DNA of 64,000 nt from Synechococcus sp. WH 5701 (GTDB taxonomy: Bacteria; Cyanobacteriota; Cyanobacteriia; PCC-6307; Cyanobiaceae). The stretch is taken from the NCBI RefSeq assembly GCF_000153045.1, contig NZ_CH724159.1:711680-775679 (forward strand), given 5' to 3'. This document shows, piece by piece, positions 10,082 through 18,768 of the stretch (the stretch's first letter is position 1; every line of letters begins with the position of its first letter). A model generated the notes under the pieces. The model was not told the origin of the DNA and ran no database searches. It worked only from the letters and a program-made list of their open reading frames with translations. The position numbers and the translations under genes are program-made.

Positions 10082-11298
10082 GGATCCGGGTAGAGGGCCC
10101 CGTGCAGGCGCTGGAAGGAGGAGCGGCGCTCCCTCGCTCCTTCAGGCCCCCCATAGGCGCCCCAGAGCCCTTCCCAATAGAAATAGATCACCCCGAGGCC
10201 ACGCTTGGCCACCTGATCCACCTTTTTCCCCAGTACCGCTGAGGAGGTGGTGCGGCCCCCGAAGCCCGCCAGCACTCCGATCTGTACAGGCATGCCCCAG
10301 CGCCGGGCCTTCACCAGCGCCGCCTGGTCGAGGTCCTTGGTGAACCCGGCCACGGAGTAGGCGTAGTTCTGCACCACCAGTTCGTCCACCAGCTGGCCCA
10401 GGGCCCAGATCTCCCAGTCCTGCAGCCAGTGGTTGTAGGCGAAACGGAACGGCCCGGGGGAGTGGCTGATCACCGCGCCGCTGCGCTCCTTCTGCATCGT
10501 GGCTCTCAGGTCCCGCAGCAAACCAGTGAGCTTCTGGCGCCGCCAGGTCATCCACTCCCGGTTGTTGTAGTCGCGGGGGGGCTCACGGCCCTTCTCCCCG
10601 CGGAACAGGGTGCGGGTGTAGGCGTCATAGCCCAGCTCCACGGGCCAGGCGAAGTGATCATCGAGCTGGATCCCGTCAACCCCGCAGCGCTGCACGATTT
10701 CACCGATCAGCCCGATCACCCGCTCACGCACGCCGGGATGGGCCGGATTGAGCCAGACCCGCAGATCCTTGAGGGGGGAGGTCTTGAGGTTGGCCCCATG
10801 CATGGCGTAGAGGGTGGAGCCGTCGCTGCGCTGCAGCACCCATTCGGGATGGCGGCGCACCACTTCGGCATCGGCCGGCTCCATCAGGCCGTACTCGAAC
10901 CAGGGGATCACCTTCATGCCCCGCCGCTGGCCGGCCTTGGTGATGCGGCAGATGGGATCGAGGGAGGCATTCACCTGCTTCAGCTTCGGCTCGATCGGCG
11001 CGTAACGGCTGCGATGGAACGTGTAACCACGGCTCCAGACGTTGGGATAGAGGGTGTTGAAGCCAGCGGCGTCGAGTTCGGCGACGGCCTTCTCGATCAG
11101 GTTGGCGTCGTAATAGAGGGGGCTGGGGCTGTTGGTGAGCCAGACCCCGACCCGCTGGCTGGCAGCGAGGGCCGGCAAGGCTCCCAGAACCTGCAGGGAG
11201 GAGGTGAGCAGCACGGTGGCCAGGGCCGGCAGGGCCCTTTTCAGTCGGACCCGGCGGGGCAGTGGCCCGCTCAGGCCAGGGGGAGTGGGGCGCGGCAA
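10051..11298 (-). CDS. Secreted glycosyl hydrolase family 10-like protein (GHL10/DUF187 type)
   Basis: The protein has 415 residues with an N-terminal signal (RVRLKRALPALATVLLTSSLQVL, cleavage near ALA-AS). The mature part reads as a TIM-barrel of the GHL10/DUF187 class: VGVWLTN opening strand, LDAAGFNTLYPNVWSRG, VIPWFEYGLMEP, VDGIQLDDHF (Asp-Asp at the end of a strand) and a later LVVQNYAYS strand. Members are thought to act on cell-wall or exopolysaccharide glycans, but the substrate is unknown. The gene lies 57 bp downstream of prs on the same strand. Its 3' end overlaps pepN by 31 bp. Confidence 0.85.
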   Translation of the reverse strand: MPRPTPPGLSGPLPRRVRLKRALPALATVLLTSSLQVLGALPALAASQRVGVWLTNSPSPLYYDANLIEKAVAELDAAGFNTLYPNVWSRGYTFHRSRYAPIEPKLKQVNASLDPICRITKAGQRRGMKVIPWFEYGLMEPADAEVVRRHPEWVLQRSDGSTLYAMHGANLKTSPLKDLRVWLNPAHPGVRERVIGLIGEIVQRCGVDGIQLDDHFAWPVELGYDAYTRTLFRGEKGREPPRDYNNREWMTWRRQKLTGLLRDLRATMQKERSGAVISHSPGPFRFAYNHWLQDWEIWALGQLVDELVVQNYAYSVAGFTKDLDQAALVKARRWGMPVQIGVLAGFGGRTTSSAVLGKKVDQVAKRGLGVIYFYWEGLWGAYGGPEGARERRSSFQRLHGALYPDPYPRSSRPRL

Positions 11299-11355
11299 CA
11301 GGTGTCGGAACAGGATGGGGGGCGTCGGCGAGGGGACAGGAGCTGGCGGTATGGC

Positions 11356-12351
11356 TCAGCGGAACATCGAGCTCACGGAGCTTTCTTCGTGGATGCGCCA
11401 GATGGCTTCGCCGAGCATTTTGGCCACGGACAGCACTTTCAGCTGGGGGAAGCTGCGTTCGTCGCTGATCGGGATGCTGTTGGTGACCAGCACTTCCTCC
11501 AGCAGTCCCGGCTCCGAGAGGCGCTCGATGGCAGGGGGGGAAAAGACCGCATGGGTGGCACAGGCCAGCACCCGGCGGGCCCCCTCGCGCCGCAGCAGGC
11601 GCGCCCCCTGACAGATCGTGCCGCCGGTATCGATCATGTCGTCAATCAGGACCGCCGTCTTGCCGGCCACATCGCCGATCACCGTGAGACTTTCGGCCAC
11701 GTTGTGATCTGAGCGCCGCTTGTCGATGATCGCCAGGGGGGCATCGTGCATGCGTTTGGCGAAGGCCCGCGCCCGGGCCACACCGCCCACATCGGGGGAG
11801 ACCACCACCATTTCGCCCAGGTCGCGGGCGGAGAGGTAGTCGACCAGAACCGGAGAGCCGTAGATGTGGTCGCAGGGAATGTCGAAATATCCCTGGATCT
11901 GCGACGAGTGCAGGTCCATCGCCAGCACCCGGTCGACACCCGACTGGGCCAGCAGGTTGGCCACCAGCTTGGCGGTGATCGATTCCCGTCCGGCGGTCTT
12001 GCGGTCGGCCCGGGCGTAGCCGTAGTAGGGGATCACGGCGGTGATCTGGCGGGCGGAGGCCCGGCGGCAGGCGTCCACCATGATCAGCAGCTCCATCAGG
12101 TGATCGTTCACCGGAGCGCAGGTGGGCTGGATCAGGAAGACGTCGCAGCCGCGGATCGATTCCTGGATCTGAATGTAGAGCTCGCCGTCGGCGAAGCGCT
12201 TGATCACCCGCGGACCATCCGGCACGCCCAGGTAGCTGGCGATCTCGTGGGCCAGGGCGGGGTTGGAGGTGCCGCTGAACAGCCGCAGACGGCGGGTGTC
12301 ATGGGGCTTGCTGTCCTGCTCCACCCGTTCAGCAGTCAAGAAACTGGTCAC
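11356..12351 (-). CDS. prs: Ribose-phosphate pyrophosphokinase
   Basis: This enzyme makes PRPP from ribose-5-phosphate and ATP for nucleotide, His and Trp synthesis. With the GTG start at 12351 (protein beginning VTSFLTAERV) it has 331 residues, the usual cyanobacterial length. An upstream ATG at 12414 would add 21 low-complexity residues and is less likely. Visible motifs are LFSGTSNPALA, the flexible-loop segment YYGYARADRK, the regulatory stretch AMDLHS and the PRPP-binding loop AVLIDDMIDTGGT. It precedes the glycosidase-like gene on the same strand and is divergent from the 190-residue hypothetical gene. Confidence 0.95.
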   Translation of the reverse strand: MTSFLTAERVEQDSKPHDTRRLRLFSGTSNPALAHEIASYLGVPDGPRVIKRFADGELYIQIQESIRGCDVFLIQPTCAPVNDHLMELLIMVDACRRASARQITAVIPYYGYARADRKTAGRESITAKLVANLLAQSGVDRVLAMDLHSSQIQGYFDIPCDHIYGSPVLVDYLSARDLGEMVVVSPDVGGVARARAFAKRMHDAPLAIIDKRRSDHNVAESLTVIGDVAGKTAVLIDDMIDTGGTICQGARLLRREGARRVLACATHAVFSPPAIERLSEPGLLEEVLVTNSIPISDERSFPQLKVLSVAKMLGEAIWRIHEESSVSSMFR

Positions 12352-12417
12352 GGCGGGCGTGAGCAAGCAGGGCTGGAGCCTGATCGTAGAAGCCTCCCGG
12401 CCCGGTGAGGGCAAACA

Positions 12418-12990
12418 ATGATGAAGGCAGCGGGTTCAACCCCCAACCCCACGGCTTCAATCCCGCCGCTGCGCCTGGTGCTGGTGGGTGCCGCCGCGGC
12501 CGATGCCGCTGCTGGCGTGGAGGACGCCGCCAGCAGGCTGGCGGCCTTGATCGGGGTGAGCGCCCTGCCTCCGTTGGTGGCGGTCAGCACGGATGGTTCG
12601 GACGTGGCGGTGGATCTGTTGATGGCTGAGCTGAGCGGCCGCGGCGGCTCCTGGTTGGTGCCGTTGCCCCAGGATCCCGGGCGCCTTCAGCCCTGGGGTG
12701 GGCGCTGGTCGGAGCTACTGGGGGCCTGGCGCCAGCCGACCGTCCTGCTGATCGAGGCTCCCCAGGCGGATGCAGGCCTGCCCGCGGCCTGCACGGCCCT
12801 GCTCCAGTGCTGCGGGGTGCCCCTGCTGGGTCTGATCCAGTGGGGTGGACTCTTCGATCGGGAGGCCCGCCGCCGTGATGGACTCCCCTGGCTGGGGGTG
12901 CTGGCTCAGGGCGATTCTGCTGACGCTGACGCGGATCTCGCGTTGTGCCTGAGGCGGCGCTGGAGCCAGATCGCCGCCGAGGCGAACTAG
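12418..12990 (+). CDS. Hypothetical protein
   Basis: The protein has 190 residues. It starts at ATG-ATG (12418), 66 bp from the divergent prs start. It is alpha/beta-like, with a first strand LRLVLVGAAAA, repeated hydrophobic strands (PTVLLIEAP, VPLLGLIQWGG) and a C-terminal Arg-rich helix. The pattern loosely recalls a nucleotide-binding or flavodoxin-like fold, but no Walker motif or catalytic signature is present. I do not recognise the family. It is convergent with the LCP gene, with 4 bp between the stop codons. Confidence 0.55.
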   Translation: MMKAAGSTPNPTASIPPLRLVLVGAAAADAAAGVEDAASRLAALIGVSALPPLVAVSTDGSDVAVDLLMAELSGRGGSWLVPLPQDPGRLQPWGGRWSELLGAWRQPTVLLIEAPQADAGLPAACTALLQCCGVPLLGLIQWGGLFDREARRRDGLPWLGVLAQGDSADADADLALCLRRRWSQIAAEAN

Positions 12991-12994
12991 CTGC

Positions 12995-14056
12995 TCAAGG
13001 CTTTGCCGGCCACAGGGGAGTGGGGGCCTTGGCGCTGATCTGGCGCAGGGTCTGATCCGGCTTGGCCGGTGGTTCCAGCGGAATCTGGCTGTAGCGCACC
13101 GGCTTCTCCTGGCGCAGGCCGGCCGTGACCAGGCTCAGGGCCTCCCCCTGGCTGAGGTTGGTGTCGAGCTGGGAGGTGAGCCGCTGCCAGCGCTCCGGCA
13201 ACTGGGCCCATTGGTCCGGACGGATGAGTTCGCTCACCAGCAGAGCGATCACCTTCTGTTGCCGCTCCCGGCGGCCGGCCTCCCCCTGCTCCTTGTTTCG
13301 GTATCGCACCAGTTGCTCCACCTGGGCACCCTTGAGCCGCTGCAGACCCCCCTGGAGATCGATGCTGTACGCCTGGCTCTTGTCCCTGTAGCTCAGGGGC
13401 TGATCCAGGTTCACCTCCAGCCCACCCAGGCCATCCACCAGCTCCCTCAGGGCCGAGCGCGGCAGCACCACGTAGCGCTCGGGCTGGCCGGGATCGAGTC
13501 CCACCAGCTCCGCCACGGCGCCTGCACTCAGGGCAGCCCCCCCCTGTTTGTAGAGGGATCCCAGCGGCTGCACAGTCTTTTGTCCGGGCAGTTTCACCGC
13601 CAGTTCGGTGGGGATGGCGAGGATTTGCAGGGGGCCGGCGGGGTCCACGCGCAGCAGCATCAGGGTGTCGCTGTTGGCGGCACCGGCCGGAGCCGCGCCA
13701 TTGCTGGCGGCGGCCAGGCGATCGGCGTCGCTGCCGATCAGCAGCACCGTGATCGGCCTCGAAGGGGGACTGGCCAGGGGGGCGGCTTCGCCGTTCTGCT
13801 CCTCGTTGCTCAACCCCTGATCCTGCGGCGGCCAGAGCCGGTCGATCAGGCCCACCGAGGCCACCAGCCCCAGGGCACCCAGGCCCAACCCCGCCAGCAG
13901 CGTCCATGGCCCATTTCGCCGTGGCCGGGCTGGGGATGCTGACGGGGACCGGGGTGGCTCCTGCCGGTTCGTGTCTGCCCTGGGCTTGCCTGCCACGACT
14001 GGATTGGCCTGTGGAATCGCCTCACTTTGACGCAGCTTCTTCAGGGCCGGTGCCAT
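12995..14056 (-). CDS. LytR-CpsA-Psr (LCP) family envelope protein, divergent
   Basis: The protein has 353 residues: a basic cytoplasmic N-terminus, one transmembrane segment at about residues 50-70 (LLAGLGLGALGLVASVGL) and an extracytoplasmic LCP domain. Family landmarks are LLIGSDADR, SDTLMLLRVDP, the later LREL-VDGLGGLEVNLD segment, and the Arg-rich block RYRNKEQGEAGRRERQQ. LCP enzymes attach glycopolymers to peptidoglycan or related acceptors from polyprenyl carriers. The motif normally reading IPRDT is here IPTEL, so a usually conserved Arg-Asp pair is missing. The protein may have altered activity. It is divergent from bciB, with a 42-bp gap. Confidence 0.85.
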   Translation of the reverse strand: MAPALKKLRQSEAIPQANPVVAGKPRADTNRQEPPRSPSASPARPRRNGPWTLLAGLGLGALGLVASVGLIDRLWPPQDQGLSNEEQNGEAAPLASPPSRPITVLLIGSDADRLAAASNGAAPAGAANSDTLMLLRVDPAGPLQILAIPTELAVKLPGQKTVQPLGSLYKQGGAALSAGAVAELVGLDPGQPERYVVLPRSALRELVDGLGGLEVNLDQPLSYRDKSQAYSIDLQGGLQRLKGAQVEQLVRYRNKEQGEAGRRERQQKVIALLVSELIRPDQWAQLPERWQRLTSQLDTNLSQGEALSLVTAGLRQEKPVRYSQIPLEPPAKPDQTLRQISAKAPTPLWPAKP

Positions 14057-14098
14057 GGCCGATAAGTTGAAGGCTCCACTCCCCGTCGGGATTCAGCA

Positions 14099-15343
14099 TT
14101 GAGCGCCGCTTCCCGTTCAGGCCCCGCCCCGGCCGCTGCCTCCGGTGCAGGCCAGCCGTTGGCTCCCCATGAGAGGGCCCGGCCCCTGGCCAAGGGCAGC
14201 GTCAAGCCGGCCCGGGATCTCTGCAGTGAGTGCGGGCTGTGCGACACGGGCTGGGTGGCCTATGTGCGCGACGCCTGCGCCTTCCTCACCCAGGGCTTCG
14301 ATCGAATGGAAGAGCTGGCCCACGGTCGCCGCCGCGATCTGGCCAACGACGACGAGCTCTATTTCGGAGTGTATGAGCGCATGCTCACCGCCCGCCTGCA
14401 GCCTCCGATCGAGGGGGCCCAGTGGACCGGCATCGTCAGCCGGATCGGCGTGCGCGCCCTCGAGAGCGGCCTGGTGGATGCGGTGCTGTGCGTGCAGCAG
14501 AGCCCGGACGACCGCTTCACCCCGGTGCCGGTGCTGGCGCGAACTCCCGAGGAGGTGTTGGCCGCCCGGGTGAACAAACCCACCCTCTCCCCCAACCTGG
14601 AGGTGCTGCAGCAGCTGCCTGGCAGCGGCATCCGCCGGTTGTTGGCGATCGGGGTGGGCTGCCAGATCCAGGCCCTGCGAGCCGTGCAGGACACCCTGCC
14701 ACTCGACGAGCTCTATGTGCTGGGCATGCCCTGCGTCGACAACGTCAGCCGCAGCGGTCTGCAGACGTTCCTGGAGAGTGCCAGCCGCTCAGCGGACACG
14801 GTGGTCCATTACGAGTTCATGCAGGACTTCCGCATCCATTTCCGCCACAGCGACGGCAGCGAGGAAACCGTGCCGTTCTTCGGGCTCGACACCCCCAATC
14901 TCAAGAGCGTCTTTGCACCCAGCTGCCTGAGCTGCTTCGACTACACCAACGCCGGCGCCGATCTGGTGGTGGGCTACATGGGCGCCAGCTTCGGTCGCCA
15001 GTGGCTGGTGGTGCGCAACCCGAAGGGCCAGCAGCTGCTCGATCTGGTGGAGGCCGAGCTCGACACCGCTCCGGTGACCAGCCAGGGGAACCGCCGCGCA
15101 GCCGTGCAACAGGGGATCGAGGCTTACGACAAGGCCGTGAAGCTGCCCCTCTGGCTGGCGGAGGTGGTGGGCTTCTTCGTGAACCGCTTCGGTCCCAAGG
15201 GGCTGGAGTACGGCCGCTTCTCGATCGATTCCCACTTCACCCGCAATGCCATCTGGGTGAGACGCCACCACCCGGATCAGGCGGATCGCCACATCCCCGC
15301 CTTCGCGAAGGCCATCATCAGCCGTTACCGCCTGCCCGATTGA
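14099..15343 (+). CDS. bciB: 3,8-divinyl chlorophyllide 8-vinyl reductase (BciB/FrhB-type iron-sulfur flavoprotein)
   Basis: This 414-residue protein belongs to the F420 hydrogenase beta-subunit-like family. The N-terminal CSECGLC motif (CxxCxxC, near residue 42) binds an iron-sulfur cluster, and further cysteines follow in SCLSCFDYTNAGADLVVGYMG. The overall pattern matches cyanobacterial BciB (Slr1923 type), the ferredoxin-dependent enzyme that reduces the 8-vinyl group in chlorophyll synthesis. The closest relatives include 7-hydroxymethyl chlorophyll reductase, so the exact reaction is inferred. The frame starts at a TTG, and no ATG precedes the Fe-S motif in frame. Its TGA overlaps the ATG of malQ (TGATG), showing translational coupling. 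Confidence 0.88.
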   Translation: MSAASRSGPAPAAASGAGQPLAPHERARPLAKGSVKPARDLCSECGLCDTGWVAYVRDACAFLTQGFDRMEELAHGRRRDLANDDELYFGVYERMLTARLQPPIEGAQWTGIVSRIGVRALESGLVDAVLCVQQSPDDRFTPVPVLARTPEEVLAARVNKPTLSPNLEVLQQLPGSGIRRLLAIGVGCQIQALRAVQDTLPLDELYVLGMPCVDNVSRSGLQTFLESASRSADTVVHYEFMQDFRIHFRHSDGSEETVPFFGLDTPNLKSVFAPSCLSCFDYTNAGADLVVGYMGASFGRQWLVVRNPKGQQLLDLVEAELDTAPVTSQGNRRAAVQQGIEAYDKAVKLPLWLAEVVGFFVNRFGPKGLEYGRFSIDSHFTRNAIWVRRHHPDQADRHIPAFAKAIISRYRLPD

Positions 15344-16944
15344 TGCCAGTGCCCCCCGGTCCCGACGACGGGCCTTCCATCAGGCAGTGCGGCGTGCTGC
15401 TCCATCCCACAGCCCTGCCGGGCACTCCGGGCTGCGGAACCTTCGGCCTGGCGGCTCGCCAGTGGATCGACCAGCTGGCCGCCGCCGGCATCGCCGCCTG
15501 GCAGTTGCTGCCCCTAGCCCCCACCGATGGCACCGGCTCCCCCTACAGCTCCCCCAGCGGCTTCGCCCTCAACCCCTGGTTCCTCGATGCCGACACGCTG
15601 GTGGCCGAGGGGTTCCTCTCCGCCGCCGCTGCCGAGGATCTGCCTGCCGGCAGCTACGAGCGGCTCGACCTGGAGGCGGCACGGCTACGGGCCGCGGCTC
15701 TGGGGGCGCGCTTGCTGGAGCGCTGGCCGGCCCAGAGCCAGGAGCGTCAGCAGGCCTTCGCCCGCTGGCGGCGCCAGGAGGACGACTGGCTGCGCGACCA
15801 TTGCCGCTTCATGGTGCTGCGCGAGCGCCACGGCCAGCAGCCCTGGTGGACCTGGCCCCGGCCCCTGGCGCGGCGCGGCCGCCTGGCCCTGCGCCAGCTG
15901 GATCGTGACGCCTCCGGGCCGCTGCTGCAGGAGGCCCTGCTTCAGTGGCAGCTGCAGCGGCAATGGCAGCAGCTGCACGGCCATGCCAGCACCTCCGGCG
16001 TCCGTCTGATCGGAGATCTGCCCTTCTATGTCGCCCACGACAGCGCTGATGTCTGGGCGAACCGTCGCCTGTTCTCCGTCCGCGCCGATGGCTCCCTCAC
16101 CGAGCAGAGCGGCGTGCCCCCCGATTACTTCTCCGACACCGGCCAGCTCTGGGGCACCCCCGTCTACCGCTGGAGCCTGCATCGGCTCACCGGGTTCCGC
16201 TGGTGGATGCGCCGGCTGGAGCGGCAGTTGCAGCTGCTCGACCTGCTGCGGCTCGACCATTTCCGCGCGCTTGAGTCGTACTGGAGCGTGGCCGGCCAGG
16301 CCGAGACCGCCCAGGAGGGCCGCTGGCGCCCGTCACCGGGTGTGGCCCTGCTCGCCAGCCTGAAGGCGCGCTGGCAGCGGCAGCAGGGCGCCGGTGGCAG
16401 CAATGGCCGCTCAGCCCCAGCCCTGCCCCTGATCGCCGAAGACCTGGGCGTGATCACCCCGGAGGTGGAGGCCCTGCGTGATCGCTTCGTCCTGCCGGGA
16501 ATGAAGATCCTCCAGTTCGCCTTTGATGGCAACGCCGACAATCCCTACCTGCCGGTCAACTACCAGGGTGAGCACTGGGTGGTCTACACCGGCACCCACG
16601 ACAACGCCACCTGCCTGGGCTGGTGGCAGGAGCTGGAGGAGGACCAGCGGCGCCAGGTGGGGGAGCTGGTGGGACACACCATTGACGCACCCGGCTGGCA
16701 GCTGCTGGAGCTGGCACTGGGCTCCTCCGCCCAGTTGGCGGTGGTGCCCCTGCAGGATCTGCTGCACCTCGATGACCAGGCCCGCTTCAACACCCCCGGC
16801 ACCGCCTCGGGCAACTGGACCTGGCGCCTGGACCAACCGATCGCCAGCCTTCAGGATCCCCTGGTGGGCCTCCAGGTCTTGGCGCAGCGCTATGGGCGCA
16901 CGGGCACCGGTGCCCCTGAGGCGGTGGCCGGCGGCAGCCGGTAA
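15343..16944 (+). CDS. malQ: 4-alpha-glucanotransferase (GH77, amylomaltase/D-enzyme)
   Basis: This 533-residue enzyme rearranges alpha-1,4-glucans during glycogen metabolism. GH77 landmarks are visible: GTGSPYSSPSGFALNP near the N-terminus, LIGDLPFYVAHDSADVW, the nucleophile region LRLDHFRALESYW, the acid/base region IAEDLGVITPEV, and YTGTHDNAT. The start ATG overlaps the bciB stop. The open frame extends upstream of 15343, but that stretch is only a shadow of bciB. The 3' end overlaps the convergent RodZ-like gene by 55 bp. Confidence 0.95.
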   Translation: MPVPPGPDDGPSIRQCGVLLHPTALPGTPGCGTFGLAARQWIDQLAAAGIAAWQLLPLAPTDGTGSPYSSPSGFALNPWFLDADTLVAEGFLSAAAAEDLPAGSYERLDLEAARLRAAALGARLLERWPAQSQERQQAFARWRRQEDDWLRDHCRFMVLRERHGQQPWWTWPRPLARRGRLALRQLDRDASGPLLQEALLQWQLQRQWQQLHGHASTSGVRLIGDLPFYVAHDSADVWANRRLFSVRADGSLTEQSGVPPDYFSDTGQLWGTPVYRWSLHRLTGFRWWMRRLERQLQLLDLLRLDHFRALESYWSVAGQAETAQEGRWRPSPGVALLASLKARWQRQQGAGGSNGRSAPALPLIAEDLGVITPEVEALRDRFVLPGMKILQFAFDGNADNPYLPVNYQGEHWVVYTGTHDNATCLGWWQELEEDQRRQVGELVGHTIDAPGWQLLELALGSSAQLAVVPLQDLLHLDDQARFNTPGTASGNWTWRLDQPIASLQDPLVGLQVLAQRYGRTGTGAPEAVAGGSR

Positions 16945-17822
16945 CGACCACCGCCACCAGGCTCCGGTGCCAGGGGCTTGCCGTCCCAGAGCACCGCTCC
17001 CTGCGATGGCACGGGGTCCAGGGTCAGGCGCAGGGGAGGCCTCAGCTGCAACACCAGCTCCCCCGATGCCCCGTTGAGCTCGGTCTTCACCCCCGCATCA
17101 CTGCCAAGGCTGATCCGGGTGGGTTGCCCCAGCCGCAGTTGCAGCACCCCGGCGGCGGGGCGGCGCTCGATGCCCCCCTCCAGCAACCGTTGCCTGGCCA
17201 CACCCTGGGCCGCCTGCTGCAGGGGCCTGAGATCTGGATAGGCCTGCAGCAGCTCGGCGTTGGGGTCCGGTGCCCGTTGCTCCGAGGCCGGCAGGGGCGG
17301 GATCGGCCGCAGGGCCAGCAGGTTCTCCGCCGCCAGCCGCTGCTGCTGCAGGTTGACGCCATAGATGAGCGCCAGGGTCAGCACCCCGTAGAGCACGGTC
17401 CCCTGCCAGGTGGTGAAGACATCGATCGAGCCCGGAGTGAAGCGGGAGAGCAGGGCCTGTCGCCCCGAAACGCCATGCTGGGCCATCTCGGGCCGGTCCG
17501 GCAGGGCCCCTTTGAGGGCGCCGACGGGGAGATTCAGGTGCTGCTCCAGCAGGGGCAGCATGGTCCGGAGATAGGCCTGCTCTGGCAGACGCTCACGCCA
17601 TCCCCGCTCCAGGGCTTCGAGCACCGGGGTGCTCACCCGCGTCTCGATCGCCAGCTGGCGCAGGTTCAGCCCCCGGGCTTCCCGCTGCTGGCGCAGCTGC
17701 CGGCCGGCGTTGAGCAGGGGATCCTCCCGGGGCTCGACCGGCTGGCTTTGCACGGCTTTCCGCCAGGGCCACCAACGCCTGAGTCGGGAAGGCACAGCCG
17801 TGGGAATCCTGGAGGGGGGCAT
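16890..17822 (-). CDS. RodZ-like helix-turn-helix membrane protein
   Basis: The protein has 310 residues. A RodZ-type HTH domain occupies about residues 38-105 (LRQQREARGLNLRQLAIETRV, then LEALERGWRERLPEQAYLRTML). A single transmembrane segment follows at about residues 140-165 (TVLYGVLTLALIYGV). The rest is an extracytoplasmic Pro-rich part with a beta-rich C-terminus, in keeping with a DUF4115-like domain. RodZ-type proteins link MreB to the wall-elongation machinery, but whether this one does so is inference. It lies 32 bp downstream of the pseudouridine synthase on the same strand and overlaps malQ by 55 bp at the 3' end. Confidence 0.8.
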   Translation of the reverse strand: MPPSRIPTAVPSRLRRWWPWRKAVQSQPVEPREDPLLNAGRQLRQQREARGLNLRQLAIETRVSTPVLEALERGWRERLPEQAYLRTMLPLLEQHLNLPVGALKGALPDRPEMAQHGVSGRQALLSRFTPGSIDVFTTWQGTVLYGVLTLALIYGVNLQQQRLAAENLLALRPIPPLPASEQRAPDPNAELLQAYPDLRPLQQAAQGVARQRLLEGGIERRPAAGVLQLRLGQPTRISLGSDAGVKTELNGASGELVLQLRPPLRLTLDPVPSQGAVLWDGKPLAPEPGGGGRYRLPPATASGAPVPVRP

Positions 17823-17854
17823 CGATCAGGGCGGTGGTTCGATCGGTCCGCGCC

Positions 17855-18580
17855 TCAGCGCCGCGCGTCCAGATCCCTCCATTCTTGGGGGGCGAGGTGG
17901 CGCCAGCGTCCCTCGGGCAACTCGCCGAGGCGCAGGGGGCCGATCGCCACCCTCTGCAAATCCCGTACGGGGTGTCCCAGCAGCTCCGCTGTGCGCCTGA
18001 TCTGCCGGTTCCTGCCCTCGACCATCTCCAGTTCCAGCAGGGTGCCCCGTTGTCCGCGCGCGAGCTCCCTCACCCCCACCGGCTGACTGGGCTGGCCGTC
18101 GAGGGGAACGCCCCGGCGCCACTGTTCCAGTGCCTCAGCAGCGGGCTCACCGGTCACCCACACCCGGTAGTGCTTGCGGTGGCCGAAGCGGGGGTGGGTG
18201 AGGCGCAGGGTGAGCGCCCCGTCGTTGCTCAGCAGCAGCGCACCGCGGCTGGCGCCATCGAGGCGGCCCACCGGATGCAGGCCGGTCGCCTCGCTCAGCT
18301 CCGGCGGCAGCAGATCGAGCACCGTCGTTCGCCCCTCGGGATCATGACAACTGCAGATCACGCCGCGGGGCTTGTTGAGCAGCACGGTGATGGTGGGGGC
18401 TGCCGCAGCGACCGGCGTCCCATCGAGTTCCAGCCGGTCGCTGGAGAGATCGGCCTGGTCCCCCAGCCGTGCCACGGCTCCGTTCAAGGTCACCCGCCCC
18501 TGCAGGATCAGCTCCTCGGCCCGGCGGCGGGAGCAGAGGCCGGCACTGGCCAGCAGTTTCTGGAGTCGTTGCGCCGTCAT
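17855..18580 (-). CDS. Pseudouridine synthase, RsuA/RluB/RluE/RluF family
   Basis: With the ATG at 18580 the protein has 241 residues. An N-terminal S4 RNA-binding domain (RLQKLLASAGLCSRRRAEELI, near residues 3-45) precedes the catalytic domain. The catalytic Asp motif reads GRLDGASRGALLLSNDG, and a later block (EGRNRQIRR) is also typical of the family. It isomerises a uridine in rRNA. RluB-type specificity for 23S rRNA is likely but not provable here. An upstream extension to 18679 is low-complexity and crosses the region ahead of the sigma-factor gene, so it was rejected. Confidence 0.92.
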   Translation of the reverse strand: MTAQRLQKLLASAGLCSRRRAEELILQGRVTLNGAVARLGDQADLSSDRLELDGTPVAAAAPTITVLLNKPRGVICSCHDPEGRTTVLDLLPPELSEATGLHPVGRLDGASRGALLLSNDGALTLRLTHPRFGHRKHYRVWVTGEPAAEALEQWRRGVPLDGQPSQPVGVRELARGQRGTLLELEMVEGRNRQIRRTAELLGHPVRDLQRVAIGPLRLGELPEGRWRHLAPQEWRDLDARR

Positions 18581-18731
18581 GCCTGGGTACTGGCCGTGGT
18601 GTTGAGGAGGGGATGGGGTCAGGGGGTGGCCCTCGCTTCCAGTGTTGCCTTCGCTGCGCAGGACGGGCGGCCAGAACACGGCGCAGCAGAGGGAGGATCT
18701 GGCCTGGAGAGGCCGGTTGGTGGTAATTTAC

Positions 18732-18747
18732 GAAACACAAAGGTTTC
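18732..18747. promoter_or_regulatory. Inverted repeat upstream of the sigma-factor gene
   Basis: A perfect 5-bp inverted repeat, GAAAC-acaaag-GTTTC, lies 21 bp upstream of the sigma-factor ATG in an AT-richer stretch (TGGTAATTTACGAAAC). It could be an operator or a small 5' UTR hairpin. Arms this short can arise by chance. Confidence 0.25.
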
Positions 18748-18768
18748 CTAACTCCCCGAACCGGCCCC

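Noticed and set aside
14422..15342. Upstream extension of malQ into bciB
   Set aside because: The extension is out of frame with bciB, Pro/Arg/Gly-rich and unlike GH77. The real N-terminus begins at 15343.
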